A stretch of 42,692 nt of DNA from Clostridia bacterium. Its GTDB lineage: Bacteria; Bacillota; Clostridia; UBA1212; UBA1255. The stretch's first letter is position 1. Each line of letters opens with the position of its first letter. This document shows, one piece after another, positions 18,198-27,395 of the stretch. The notes below the pieces were generated by a model, which did not search any database, had not been told where the DNA came from, and saw only the letters and a program-made list of their open reading frames with translations. The stretch is taken from assembly GCA_017560765.1 (NCBI GenBank), contig JAFZEI010000028.1:130690-173381 (forward strand). Reading direction: 5' to 3'. Made by a program: the position numbers and the translations under genes.

Positions 18198-19331
18198 TTA
18201 CCTCTTTCTTGACCACTTTTCTACAGATTTAACATTATGCAATGTATTTGTGAATTTTACCGTTACCTCTTTGTCGTCTATTTCAACTGCCGAACCTACA
18301 AAATCAAAAATATCATCTATGATTTTATTTGGAGAAGTACAAACAACAATATTGAAGAGCTGATTATCTCTAAATTCCCCTGCCCTTTGTATAAATGCTC
18401 TGTGAAGATGACCTGAAATCATTACATCTAAATTCATTTGAGAGCACAGCTCCGTCCAATCATTATAAACTTCCGGTGACGGCGGATACTTCTCTGTGGG
18501 GAACGGAATGTGACACACACCGATTCTGTATTCCACTCCGGGAGCATTAAATTCACAATCCGAATCAGAAATTATTTTCTTTAAAAATGATGTCTGCGCC
18601 TGTCTGTACCCTTCAAAATTAACTAATCCTCCATACTCCGGATGATCATCCTTTTTATCCTCTCCACAATCAAGCACCACTCCCCAAAGCTTGCCGATTC
18701 TAAACGTATAGTACATGTTGCCATTATCGTTACCTACAAATTCTCCTATATTCTCTGCAGCCTGACCTCTTAATTCATGATTACCACGTGCATAAACTAC
18801 AGGCTTACTGCCCTTTGTAAGCTCAAAAGCAACTGTGGAAATATCGTAAAGCTTGTCTATACTTACGCTTTCTGAATTTATGTCTCCGCACAGTACCAAC
18901 AAATCAAGCTTGTCGCCGTAATATTGTGCTGTCTTACAGCAATTTTCTAAATTGCTGTGCGAGTCTGCAATACAGTACAATTGCAAACCGTCTGTTGTAT
19001 CTATAGGATAAAACTTAAAGTAAGCGGAAATAACATCACCCTTTTCGGGAAAATACGGTTTCCTTTCTCCAACCGGTGCAAAGCAAATTGTATATTCTCC
19101 TGCTTTATCCAAAACCTCTGCCGGCACTGATACATTATGATGTATGCTTTCGCTTTTTATGATAGCTCCGCACTCATCATAATATTCTTTTCCTTCAATA
19201 ACTACCCATGCAATACCTTTTACATTTGTATGATATACAATTTGATACTCTTTACCAACTGCAAAAACTACAGGTCCATGTGTAATTTTGCCGACAATTT
19301 TTTCTTGTTTTGATTCTGAATTTTCTGTCAT
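18198..19331 (-). CDS. Metallophosphoesterase, unexported paralogue
   Basis: 377 residues with no signal peptide. It carries an N-terminal beta-rich domain (THGPVVFAVGKEYQIVYHTN) and then the calcineurin-like metal motifs ADSHSN, GDINSE, GNHE, CHIPF and SGHLH. It is clearly a tandem duplicate of the downstream lipoprotein: long blocks such as YYGDKLDLLVLCGDINSES and LWGVVLDCGEDK are shared. It therefore appears to act in the cytoplasm while its partner acts outside. Start: a TTG at 19340 is in frame, but ATG 19331 fits the spacing of GAGGG/GAGG better. It is the first gene of the operon driven by the promoter at 19367-19395. Confidence 0.87.
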   Translation of the reverse strand: MTENSESKQEKIVGKITHGPVVFAVGKEYQIVYHTNVKGIAWVVIEGKEYYDECGAIIKSESIHHNVSVPAEVLDKAGEYTICFAPVGERKPYFPEKGDVISAYFKFYPIDTTDGLQLYCIADSHSNLENCCKTAQYYGDKLDLLVLCGDINSESVSIDKLYDISTVAFELTKGSKPVVYARGNHELRGQAAENIGEFVGNDNGNMYYTFRIGKLWGVVLDCGEDKKDDHPEYGGLVNFEGYRQAQTSFLKKIISDSDCEFNAPGVEYRIGVCHIPFPTEKYPPSPEVYNDWTELCSQMNLDVMISGHLHRAFIQRAGEFRDNQLFNIVVCTSPNKIIDDIFDFVGSAVEIDDKEVTVKFTNTLHNVKSVEKWSRKR

Positions 19332-19366
19332 TTTCCTCAAACCCTCTACTTTTATTTGCTCCTTTT

Positions 19367-19395
19367 ATTTTACTAAACTACTGCCTATATGTCAA
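19367..19395 (-). promoter_or_regulatory. Promoter of the metallophosphoesterase-mutL-miaA operon
   Basis: Minus strand: perfect -35 TTGACA (19395-19390), 17-nt spacer, -10 TAAAAT (19372-19367), 35 nt before ATG 19331. No other clear promoter is seen before mutL or miaA, whose genes follow at 13 nt and by overlap. Confidence 0.8.
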
Positions 19396-19424
19396 AGCAT
19401 AAAGCAATATATTATTTATGCACA

Positions 19425-19452
19425 TTGATAAATTAACAAAAATTGATATAAT
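19425..19452 (+). promoter_or_regulatory. Promoter of the M20 amidohydrolase-amidase pair
   Basis: TTGATA (19425-19430), 16-nt spacer, perfect TATAAT (19447-19452). The predicted start near 19459 shows that the open frame extending back to 19418 cannot all be translated and supports ATG 19487. Confidence 0.75.
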
Positions 19453-19486
19453 AACTAATGATAAAAACTATCAAAAGGAGACACCC

Positions 19487-20836
19487 ATGAAAGAGTTAAT
19501 CAAAAAAAATGTAGAAGCTTGTAAAACCTTGATGCTTGAAGCAGAGCGCTGGCTTTGGGCCCATCCGCAAACGGGTTTTACAGAATGGGAAGCTGACAGC
19601 TATCTGTCAGATAAATTTACTGAACTCGGCTATACATTAACAAAAGCCGGAAACATCCCCGGTTTTTATACTGATGTTGATACAGGCAGACCGGGCCCCA
19701 CTCTTTGTATTATGGGCGAGCTTGATGCTCTTGACATAGCCGGTCACAAGGAGGCTGTAAACGGAATGTCTCATGCCTGCGGACACAATGCACAAGGAGC
19801 TACCCTTTTAGGTATTGCCGCTGCTTTAAAAATGCCCGGCGCGCTCGATGGTCTTTGCGGTAAAATAAGGCTGATGGCTACACCGGCAGAAGAAATGATA
19901 CAGTTAGAATTCCGTGAAGAGCTAAGAAAAAAAGGTGTAATTTCCTACTTGGGCGGCAAAATAGAATTTATGCACCGAGGTTTTCTTGACGATGTAGATT
20001 TGGCAATTTTAGTACATGTAAACACGAACGAAGACGGTATAGAATATAAATGCAGTTACGGCAACAACGGATGTATGGCGAAAACAATAAAATATAAAGG
20101 ACGAGCCGCTCATGCAGGCTGTGCAGCACATATAGGAGTTAATGCTCAATATGCCGCAATGTTAGGCTTGCAGGCTTGCAATGCTTTAAGAGAAACATTC
20201 GTAGACAGTGATCACATACGTTTTCATCCTATAATGAAAGGCGTTACAACAGCAGTAAATATTATTCCTGACGAGATGCCTATAGAAACTTTTGTGCGCG
20301 GCAGAACAAACGCTGCAATCAAACACGAGAACAGAAAAATAAATCGTGCTCTTGCAGGAGCTGCTTTGGCAATGGGCGCACAAGTAGAACTTCACGACAG
20401 ACCGGGATATTCACCGGAGGTACATGATCCAAAATTCATGAAATTAGTAGAAGATTGTTGTTGCGACTTAGTTGGAGCTGACAAAGTAGAGTTTCATTAC
20501 AGCGGTTGGGGTACAGCATCATCAGATTTCGGAGATATTACAGAAGTTATGCCCGGTGTACAACTTAATGCAGCAGGCGCAGTAGGCATTTGTCACAGCG
20601 TAGATTATTTTATGAATGCTCCCGAACGCTTTTGTGTGAATTCAGCTGCTCTGCAATTACTGGTTGCTTTTGAATTATTAAAAGATGATGCTAAAAAAGC
20701 GAAGGATATTATTGCTTCTTATAAACCTACATACAGCTCAATAAAGGAATATTTTGATTCCATAAATGAGTTTATATTAGATAAAGATGCCGTAATATAT
20801 GACAAAAACGGCAACGCAACCGTAGTTTATCAATAA
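19487..20836 (+). CDS. M20-family amidohydrolase/peptidase
   Basis: A 449-residue zinc hydrolase of the M20D/AbgB-like group, which cleave N-acyl or p-aminobenzoyl-glutamate-type amides; substrate not determined here. Metal-site motifs: MGELDAL, MSHACGHNAQGA (CGHN as in AbgB-type enzymes, not CGHD), TPAEE, then the dimerisation domain GRAAHAG and a C-terminal GICHSVDY. No signal peptide, so cytoplasmic. AAAGGAGA lies 6 nt before ATG 19487; the frame open upstream to 19418 contains the promoter and is not used. The cell-wall amidase follows after 18 nt in the same operon. Confidence 0.9.
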   Translation: MKELIKKNVEACKTLMLEAERWLWAHPQTGFTEWEADSYLSDKFTELGYTLTKAGNIPGFYTDVDTGRPGPTLCIMGELDALDIAGHKEAVNGMSHACGHNAQGATLLGIAAALKMPGALDGLCGKIRLMATPAEEMIQLEFREELRKKGVISYLGGKIEFMHRGFLDDVDLAILVHVNTNEDGIEYKCSYGNNGCMAKTIKYKGRAAHAGCAAHIGVNAQYAAMLGLQACNALRETFVDSDHIRFHPIMKGVTTAVNIIPDEMPIETFVRGRTNAAIKHENRKINRALAGAALAMGAQVELHDRPGYSPEVHDPKFMKLVEDCCCDLVGADKVEFHYSGWGTASSDFGDITEVMPGVQLNAAGAVGICHSVDYFMNAPERFCVNSAALQLLVAFELLKDDAKKAKDIIASYKPTYSSIKEYFDSINEFILDKDAVIYDKNGNATVVYQ

Positions 20837-20854
20837 TTTTCGGAGGAAATTTCA

Positions 20855-22201
20855 ATGACTTTTATAAGAAGGTTCTTATTAATAATGTTGGTTTTGTTTC
20901 TTCTGCTTTCTAACTTGCCTGCGATAGCAGCAGAAGAAGTAGTAGTTGTTTTGGACCCCGGTCACGGAGGCAAAGACAACGGCAGCTTTGGAGTTTTAAA
21001 TGGTATAACTTATACAGAAAAGCAATTAAACGATATCATTACTTCTCATTTATATGACAGCTTGGGAAATTACGAAGGAATAAAAGTATATCTTACTCGT
21101 TATGACGATTCAAAGCCTTCCCTTCAAACGAGAAGTACAATGGCAGGCGATTTAAAGGCCGATCTTATGATTTCGTTACATATGAACGCTTTGGAAAATG
21201 CTGCCTATTGGGGTGGTACGGAAATTCTTGTCCATTCCGGCAACTATCTGCCTCAAGCAGCTAAAGACACAACTTCCATTGCAAACGATATTCTAAACAG
21301 ATTTACTAAGCATGGTTTAAAAAACAGAGGAGTAAAGACAAGAACAATTGACGGCGATGATGCTGATTTTTATCTCTATCCGAATGGTGCATACGGAGAT
21401 TATTACGGCATAATAAGATATGCCACTTCTATGAATGTTCCCGCAATGATAATAGAGCATGGCTTTATGAGCAACGCTTCTGACTTAGCGTTTCTTTCTA
21501 AAAGTGAGAATTTAAAAAAGCTTGCAGATGAGACTGCTGCTGCGGTGGCAAGTCATTTTGGATTAGCAAAAGGAAACGGCAACAAAGTTACCATGAAAAC
21601 ACAAGAGGATTTAACACTGGGAGATATACCTACAACACTGACGGTAGGCGATGAAATTCCGTCGCTAACCGCCTCAGGTGGCAGCGGTTCCGGACAGTTA
21701 CGTTTTGAAAGCAACGATTGCGAAGTTATTAAGATAGATGGTAATAAACTTATTGCCGTAGGGCCGGGAAACGCCAACATTACTGCTGTTCGCGGCACAG
21801 ATGGTGAATACCAAGCAAAAACCAGCGATAATTACATAAGAATTGCTGTAAAAGAGCCTTATGTGCCAACTCCTACACCAACAGCCACCCCCACACAGGC
21901 ACCAACACCTACACCAATATCAACACCCACACAAACACAAACGACTGCAATCGTTCCTACGCAAATATCTACAATCGTTCCTACGCAAACACCGTCAGAA
22001 ACAAATACGCAAATGCCTGCGTCAGCATCGATTACATCGTCTCCGCAGGCAACAAATAAAGTATCTGACGGCGATTCCTCTGCAGATGATTTCTGGACTG
22101 TCATTTTAATTATTGCTGGTGTATTTGCTGCTTTTATAGCAATATCAGTAGTATTGTTAGTAAAATCAAACAATAAAAACAGGAGAAAATATTATAATTA
22201 A
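20855..22201 (+). CDS. Surface-anchored N-acetylmuramoyl-L-alanine amidase
   Basis: 448 residues. A signal peptide (LLIMLVLFLLLSNLPAIAA) is followed by an Amidase_3 domain (about 28-230) with the zinc and catalytic motifs LDPGHGGKDNG, ISLHMNA and IIEHGFMSN. Next is a short Ig-like module (about 245-335: TLTVGDEIPSLTASGGSGSG), a Thr/Pro-rich stalk (about 338-400) and a C-terminal TM helix (FWTVILIIAGVFAAFIAISVVLLV) with a basic tail. It would cut the amide bond between muramic acid and the stem peptide while staying anchored to the membrane. GGAGG lies 8 nt before ATG 20855. Convergent with asnA, only 12 nt between stops. Confidence 0.93.
   Translation: MTFIRRFLLIMLVLFLLLSNLPAIAAEEVVVVLDPGHGGKDNGSFGVLNGITYTEKQLNDIITSHLYDSLGNYEGIKVYLTRYDDSKPSLQTRSTMAGDLKADLMISLHMNALENAAYWGGTEILVHSGNYLPQAAKDTTSIANDILNRFTKHGLKNRGVKTRTIDGDDADFYLYPNGAYGDYYGIIRYATSMNVPAMIIEHGFMSNASDLAFLSKSENLKKLADETAAAVASHFGLAKGNGNKVTMKTQEDLTLGDIPTTLTVGDEIPSLTASGGSGSGQLRFESNDCEVIKIDGNKLIAVGPGNANITAVRGTDGEYQAKTSDNYIRIAVKEPYVPTPTPTATPTQAPTPTPISTPTQTQTTAIVPTQISTIVPTQTPSETNTQMPASASITSSPQATNKVSDGDSSADDFWTVILIIAGVFAAFIAISVVLLVKSNNKNRRKYYN
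21948..21989 (+). repeat. 18-bp direct repeat in the amidase stalk
   Basis: CAATCGTTCCTACGCAAA occurs at 21948-21965 and again at 21972-21989, a 24-bp period that keeps the frame and encodes the repeated IVPTQ of the Thr/Pro stalk. Confidence 0.85.
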
Positions 22202-22213
22202 TGGTTTTGATGA

Positions 22214-23212
22214 TTAAAGCAAATAGCAGCCTTGCTCATTAAGAGCAGCTTCTTGTTCTGCAGGCCACACAGAAACGTGTACTTCTCCAATGTGCAGCTT
22301 GCCAAGGAAATACATACAAAGTCTTGACTGACCGATACCGCCGCCTATTGTATATGGGAGGCGGTTTTCTAATATTGCCTTGTGAAAAGGTAATTCGCGT
22401 CTGTCATTGCAACCGGATTTCTCCAACTGATCTGCAAGTGAATCTTCGTCAACACGTATACCCATACTGGAAATTTCCAAAGCAATATCAAGAACGGGAT
22501 AATAAAGCAATATATCGCAATTTAAATTCCAATCATCATAATCAGGAGAGCGTCCGTCATGAGGTTTGCCGGAACGCAACTTACCTCCGATTTGCATAAG
22601 ACAAACGGCACCATGCTCCTTTGTATAAAGCGTTTCTCTTTCTTTGCCGCTTTTATCCGGATACATTTCTTCTAATTCTTGAGAAGTGATAAAGGCAATT
22701 TCATCAGGAAGCAAGAAACCATTCATGCCCTCTGCAAGCTCGGGATGAAGCTCACGAATATAATTCTCAGTGGCCTTTAAAGCTTTGTATATCTTATTAA
22801 CTGTATCTTTCAGCATTTCGATATTACGGTCTGACTTATTGATAACAAGCTCCCAATCCCATTGGTCAACATATATTGAATGTATATTATCGGCTTTCTC
22901 ATCGCGGCGAATGGCATTCATATCTGTATATAAGCCCTCCCCGGGTTCAAAACCGTATTTACCTAAAGCAAAACGTTTCCACTTTGCTAAAGATTGCACA
23001 ATTTGCACATCTGAACCTGTTTCAAGCAAATCAAACTGAACAGGGCGCTCCGTTCCGTTCAAGCGGTCATTCAATCCGGACTCGGGAGTTACCATAAGCG
23101 GCGCTGTAACACGCATTAAATTCAAAGCCGCAGCAAGCTCTTTTTGAAAAAAATCCTTAACTTGTTTAATCGCAATCTGCGTGTCTTTAAAATTCAAAAT
23201 AGATTGATACAT
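22214..23212 (-). CDS. asnA: Aspartate-ammonia ligase (ammonia-dependent asparagine synthetase)
   Basis: Makes asparagine from aspartate, ATP and ammonia. 332 residues, a class II aminoacyl-tRNA synthetase-like fold: RVTAPLMVTPESGLNDRLNG, the VQSLAKWKR region, EGLYTDMNAIRRDE, VDQWDWE, and the C-terminal motif 3 GGGIGQSRLCMYFL. It is the last gene of ylbF-mutS-miaB-asnA, starting 3 nt after miaB with GGAGG inside the miaB end. No T-box or other leader could fit before it. Confidence 0.97.
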   Translation of the reverse strand: MYQSILNFKDTQIAIKQVKDFFQKELAAALNLMRVTAPLMVTPESGLNDRLNGTERPVQFDLLETGSDVQIVQSLAKWKRFALGKYGFEPGEGLYTDMNAIRRDEKADNIHSIYVDQWDWELVINKSDRNIEMLKDTVNKIYKALKATENYIRELHPELAEGMNGFLLPDEIAFITSQELEEMYPDKSGKERETLYTKEHGAVCLMQIGGKLRSGKPHDGRSPDYDDWNLNCDILLYYPVLDIALEISSMGIRVDEDSLADQLEKSGCNDRRELPFHKAILENRLPYTIGGGIGQSRLCMYFLGKLHIGEVHVSVWPAEQEAALNEQGCYLL

Positions 23213-23215
23213 TAT

Positions 23216-24685
23216 TTATTCCTCCCATTCAACAGCATGACCATCTAACGACCATGTCTGAGCACTGTCAATATATACTTTTACAAATTTACCGGCTGCT
23301 TCACTGCAATTTTTTATATCTGCAGTAAAGTTAACGATTTTATTACCCTCTGTACGACCTGTAAAACGCTTTATGTTTGTACGACTTAAGCCCTCGCAGA
23401 GAACCTCCACCGTTTTACCCACCATTGCCTCGTTTTTCTTCCTGTCTACGGAATTCTGCAGCTCTACCAGCTTGCCAAAGTGTTCTTTCACTTCTTCTTC
23501 CGGTACTTGATTTGGATTTTTTGCCGCAGGAGTACCAACTCTTGGTGAGTATATGAAGGTATACGCCATATCATATTGAACTTTTGTCACTAAATCAAGT
23601 GTTTCTTCAAAATCCTCAGGAGTTTCTTCGGGGAAACCAACAATAATGTCTGTAGAAAGCACAATATCCGGCATTTTGGCTCTTATACGTTCCACCAAAG
23701 CCAAATAAGACTCCTTTGTATACCTACGATTCATTTTATTTAAAATAGCTGTACTGCCTGCCTGAACCGGTAAATGAAGCTGTTTGCATACTGCAGGGTA
23801 CTTTGCCATAACATCTATCAGCTCGTCAGACAAATCCTTCGGATGAGAAGTCATAAAACGGATTCTTTTAAGGCCTGTATCTTTTATACTCTCGCAAATG
23901 GCAGTAAGCAAATCCGCAAAGCTGCGGCAACCGTCATTTTCCGTAAGGTCTTTACCATAAGAATTTACATTTTGTCCCAAAAGTGTAATTTCTCTAACAC
24001 CGTTTACTGCCAAACTTTTGATTTCATTTAAAATATCAGCCATCTTTCTACTGCGTTCTCTGCCTCTTACATAAGGAACAATACAATATGTGCAGAAATT
24101 ATTGCACCCGTACATAATCGTAACCCACGCTTTAAAATTGCTGTCTCTTTTTATAGGCAAACCTTCTGCCACTTCACCCTCAGTATGTGAAATCTCACAC
24201 ACGCGACAATTGTTAAAAATGGAATTATATATAAATTCAGGCAATCTGTGTAAATTATGGGTACCGAATAAAATGTCTACATTTTTATATTTCTTATTTA
24301 TTTCATCAATAATATGAGGTTGCTCTGTCATACAACCGCAAACGGCCGTAAGCATTTCCGGCTTTGTGCGCTTTGCCCCTTTAAGAGCACCTATGTGACC
24401 AAACACTTTTTCTTCTGCATTTTCTCTTATGCAACAAGTATTGAAAACAATTAAATCACAAATTTTTCCATCATATTTGCCTTCAATTTCGTCAGGTACA
24501 ATACGGTAGCCCATGCGCTCTACCATTCCGGCAATCTTTTCGGAATCATGCTCATTCATCTGGCAGCCGAATGTCTTAATGCATGCTGTGGGCTGCTCTG
24601 ATTTTCCTAAATTAATATCGCGCACACATTGCATGTAATAATTCTGTTTCTCTATATCTTCGTACGGAATAACTCTCGTAGCCAT
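23216..24685 (-). CDS. miaB: tRNA-2-methylthio-N6-dimethylallyladenosine synthase MiaB
   Basis: Radical-SAM enzyme that methylthiolates the base made by MiaA. 489 residues: N-terminal UPF0004 domain with cluster cysteines in TFGCQMN (Cys41), NTCCIREN and CGCMTE; radical-SAM CxxxCxxC in GCNNFCTYC; GREINVNSY-type block LLGQNVNSYG; and a C-terminal TRAM domain (GKTVEVLCEG). GGAGAGG precedes ATG 24685. It lies 15 nt after mutS. Confidence 0.97.
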   Translation of the reverse strand: MATRVIPYEDIEKQNYYMQCVRDINLGKSEQPTACIKTFGCQMNEHDSEKIAGMVERMGYRIVPDEIEGKYDGKICDLIVFNTCCIRENAEEKVFGHIGALKGAKRTKPEMLTAVCGCMTEQPHIIDEINKKYKNVDILFGTHNLHRLPEFIYNSIFNNCRVCEISHTEGEVAEGLPIKRDSNFKAWVTIMYGCNNFCTYCIVPYVRGRERSRKMADILNEIKSLAVNGVREITLLGQNVNSYGKDLTENDGCRSFADLLTAICESIKDTGLKRIRFMTSHPKDLSDELIDVMAKYPAVCKQLHLPVQAGSTAILNKMNRRYTKESYLALVERIRAKMPDIVLSTDIIVGFPEETPEDFEETLDLVTKVQYDMAYTFIYSPRVGTPAAKNPNQVPEEEVKEHFGKLVELQNSVDRKKNEAMVGKTVEVLCEGLSRTNIKRFTGRTEGNKIVNFTADIKNCSEAAGKFVKVYIDSAQTWSLDGHAVEWEE

Positions 24686-24700
24686 ATATTTCCTCTCCTG

Positions 24701-27358
24701 TCAAATTCTCTTTTCAGCCTTTTGATGCAAACGGTACAAAATATTAAGTGCTTCTATTGGTGTCAAAGATTGTACATCAAGACCTTTAAGTTCGCTTATT
24801 ATTTCATCCTGCATTACTGAATTTGCTGTAAACGAAAGTAAATCGAGCTGATTTTCAGTGCTTTCTGCATGCTGTACGCTTTTACTTTTTGCTCGGCTCT
24901 TTCTGCTGCTGTTTTTGTCTTCTTGTTCCTCGAGCTGTTGTAATATTTCTTTTGCACGCAATGTTACAACCTTGGGAATACCTGCCAAAGCCGCCACGGA
25001 AATACCATAGCTGCCGTCAGCACCTCCACGCTTCATTTTTCTCAAAAAGACTATATCATCGCCCTTTTTCTTAACATCGACACAGTAATTCTTAACACCG
25101 GGAACGGTACCTTCCAGCTCTGTAAGTTCATGGTAATGAGTTGCAAACATTGCTCTGCTTTTCAACGTATGTGCTATATATTCGAGCACTGACCAAGCAA
25201 TGCTTAGCCCGTCAAACGTACTTGTGCCGCGACCTATTTCATCAAGAATCAAAAAGCTCTTAGGCGTTGCGTTTGATAAAATATTGGCAACTTCGCTCAT
25301 TTCTACCATAAATGTACTTTGTCCCGACGCCAAGTCATCAGAGGCTCCCACTCTTGTAAATAACTTGTCAACTATAGACATTTTCGCCTCAGATGCAGGC
25401 ACAAAAGATCCTGCTTGAGCCATAAGAATCATAAGCGCCACTTGTCTCATATATGTGGATTTACCTGCCATATTAGGTCCTGTAATAACTAAAAGCAAAT
25501 TATCGTTACAATCCAGCAGTACGTCATTTGGCACAAAATCGCCGCTTGCATTCATCTTCTCAACAACGGGATGACGACCGTCTTTTATTGAAATTTCTGT
25601 AGCATCACCTGAAAGAATATCAGGCCTGCAATAATTTTCACGGTCAGCAGTTTCTGCGTATGATGCCAACGCATCAAGTCTTGCAATAGCGCTTGCCGTT
25701 CTTCTTAAACGATCTGCTTGAGCAAGTACATACTCACGAACTTGGCAAAAAACTTCAAATTCAAGTCGTGTCAGCCTTTCTTCTGCCCCTAAGATTGTAT
25801 CCTCCATTTTTTTAAGCTCATCTGTAATATATCTTTCATTATTTACAAGTGTCTGCTTTCTTACGTAATGAGGAGGCACAAGATGAAGATATGACTTTGT
25901 AACCTCTATGTAATATCCAAATACTTTATTAAAACTGATTTTAAGGTTTTTGATACCCGTTTCTTCTCTTTCTTTTGCTTCTAACTCTGTAAGCCATGTT
26001 TTACCGTTTACAGAAGCTTCACGACATTCATCAACTTCTTGATTGTAGCCTTTCTTTATCAATCCGCCTTCTTTTAGAAGCACCGGCGGATCATCTGCAA
26101 TTGCTTTATCAAGCAGTTCCCAAATATCCTCAAGACCATCTGTTTCTTGGCAAAGAGTTTTTAAAAGCGGCGCATTGCAGCCTGAAAGAGTTTCTTTTAT
26201 ATACGGAAGCTTTGCTGCTGATTGGCGAAGAGAAACCAAATCACGGGCATTACACGTGCCGAGTGTAATTTTACCGGCAATACGCTCCATATCGTACACA
26301 CCTGAGAGTAATTCCCTTAACTCGCTTCTGAGTATGAAGGCGTCCTTAAGTTCTGCCACGGAATCAAGCCTGTCGTTTATGGCATCTACGTCTATAAGAG
26401 GCTGCTCTAACCATTTTTTTAACGTTCTGGCCCCCATAGATGTTACAGTCTTATCCAAAACCCATAAAAGAGAACCTTTTTTATTTTTATCTCGTAATGT
26501 TTCTGTTATTTCAAGATTACGACGAGAAGCGGCATCAATCGCCATGTACTCATCCACTTTGTAATGTGTTGCCGTAATTTGATTTGAAAGATGCATTTTT
26601 TGTGTATCTTCCATATATGAAATCAACGCTCCGCAAGCTCTTACAGCCAATTCATCCTTTATCAGTTGCTGATATGATGTTTTTGCATCACCGTTTAGTC
26701 TTATATCATTTATGTGCGACTTACCATTTTCGTAATCAAATAAGTCCTCAGACAGAGTTGCAACGTACGAATTGCCAAGTGTAGATGCAAAATTTTTAAT
26801 TTTGTGAACAGATTGAGCTTGTGCGTTAATGATAATTTCTGATGGTGTAAACCTTGCAATCTCATTTGCAAGATGATTGTATGTACTGCCAACGGTAAGC
26901 GATGTAAGGTACATTTCGCCTGTAGTTATGTCGGCAGCAGAAATTCCGTACATATTACGAAATTCAAATATAGCCGCAATAAAGTTATTGCGCTTTTGCG
27001 AAAGCATTTGTTCATCCGTAACTGTACCGGGAGTATAGATTCGTACAATATCACGTTTTACAATGCCTTTTGCCAATGCAGGATCTTCCATTTGTTCACA
27101 AACTGCCACTTTATGGCCTTTTGATACAAGCCTGCCTATATAGGAAAGGGCGGCATGATACGGTACACCGCACATGGGTGCACGCTCTGCCAGCCCGCAA
27201 TCTTTTCCTGTTAAAACCAATTCAAGTTCTCTCGATGCTATTTCTGCATCTTCAAAGAACATTTCATAAAAGTCTCCAAGACGAAAGAAAAGGATGCAGT
27301 CTTTGCACCGCTCCTTTATCTCAAGAAATTGTCGCATCATTGGTGTTGGCTCTGCCAC
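24701..27358 (-). CDS. mutS: DNA mismatch repair protein MutS
   Basis: Recognises mismatches and recruits MutL. 885 residues. The N-terminal mismatch-binding domain has the FYEMF wedge motif (LGDFYEMFF). The C-terminal ATPase has Walker A GPNMAGKST near residue 627, FMVEM, Walker B LILDEIGRGTST and the THYHEL motif. A lysine/serine-rich linker (KNSSRKSRAKSKS) precedes the final helical clamp. Start: an in-frame TTG at 27364 is only 2 nt from GAGGAG, whereas GTG 27358 is 8 nt away, so I prefer GTG 27358. It follows ylbF by 37 nt. Confidence 0.97.
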   Translation of the reverse strand: MAEPTPMMRQFLEIKERCKDCILFFRLGDFYEMFFEDAEIASRELELVLTGKDCGLAERAPMCGVPYHAALSYIGRLVSKGHKVAVCEQMEDPALAKGIVKRDIVRIYTPGTVTDEQMLSQKRNNFIAAIFEFRNMYGISAADITTGEMYLTSLTVGSTYNHLANEIARFTPSEIIINAQAQSVHKIKNFASTLGNSYVATLSEDLFDYENGKSHINDIRLNGDAKTSYQQLIKDELAVRACGALISYMEDTQKMHLSNQITATHYKVDEYMAIDAASRRNLEITETLRDKNKKGSLLWVLDKTVTSMGARTLKKWLEQPLIDVDAINDRLDSVAELKDAFILRSELRELLSGVYDMERIAGKITLGTCNARDLVSLRQSAAKLPYIKETLSGCNAPLLKTLCQETDGLEDIWELLDKAIADDPPVLLKEGGLIKKGYNQEVDECREASVNGKTWLTELEAKEREETGIKNLKISFNKVFGYYIEVTKSYLHLVPPHYVRKQTLVNNERYITDELKKMEDTILGAEERLTRLEFEVFCQVREYVLAQADRLRRTASAIARLDALASYAETADRENYCRPDILSGDATEISIKDGRHPVVEKMNASGDFVPNDVLLDCNDNLLLVITGPNMAGKSTYMRQVALMILMAQAGSFVPASEAKMSIVDKLFTRVGASDDLASGQSTFMVEMSEVANILSNATPKSFLILDEIGRGTSTFDGLSIAWSVLEYIAHTLKSRAMFATHYHELTELEGTVPGVKNYCVDVKKKGDDIVFLRKMKRGGADGSYGISVAALAGIPKVVTLRAKEILQQLEEQEDKNSSRKSRAKSKSVQHAESTENQLDLLSFTANSVMQDEIISELKGLDVQSLTPIEALNILYRLHQKAEKRI

Positions 27359-27395
27359 GCTCAAATCTCCTCTCGTCTATAAAAGACAATAATTT

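Noticed and set aside
19418-19486. Upstream extension of the M20 gene
   Set aside because: It contains the -35 and -10 boxes, and the ribosome site clearly belongs to ATG 19487.
23213-23215. T-box leader for asnA
   Set aside because: asnA starts 3 nt after miaB; no leader exists.
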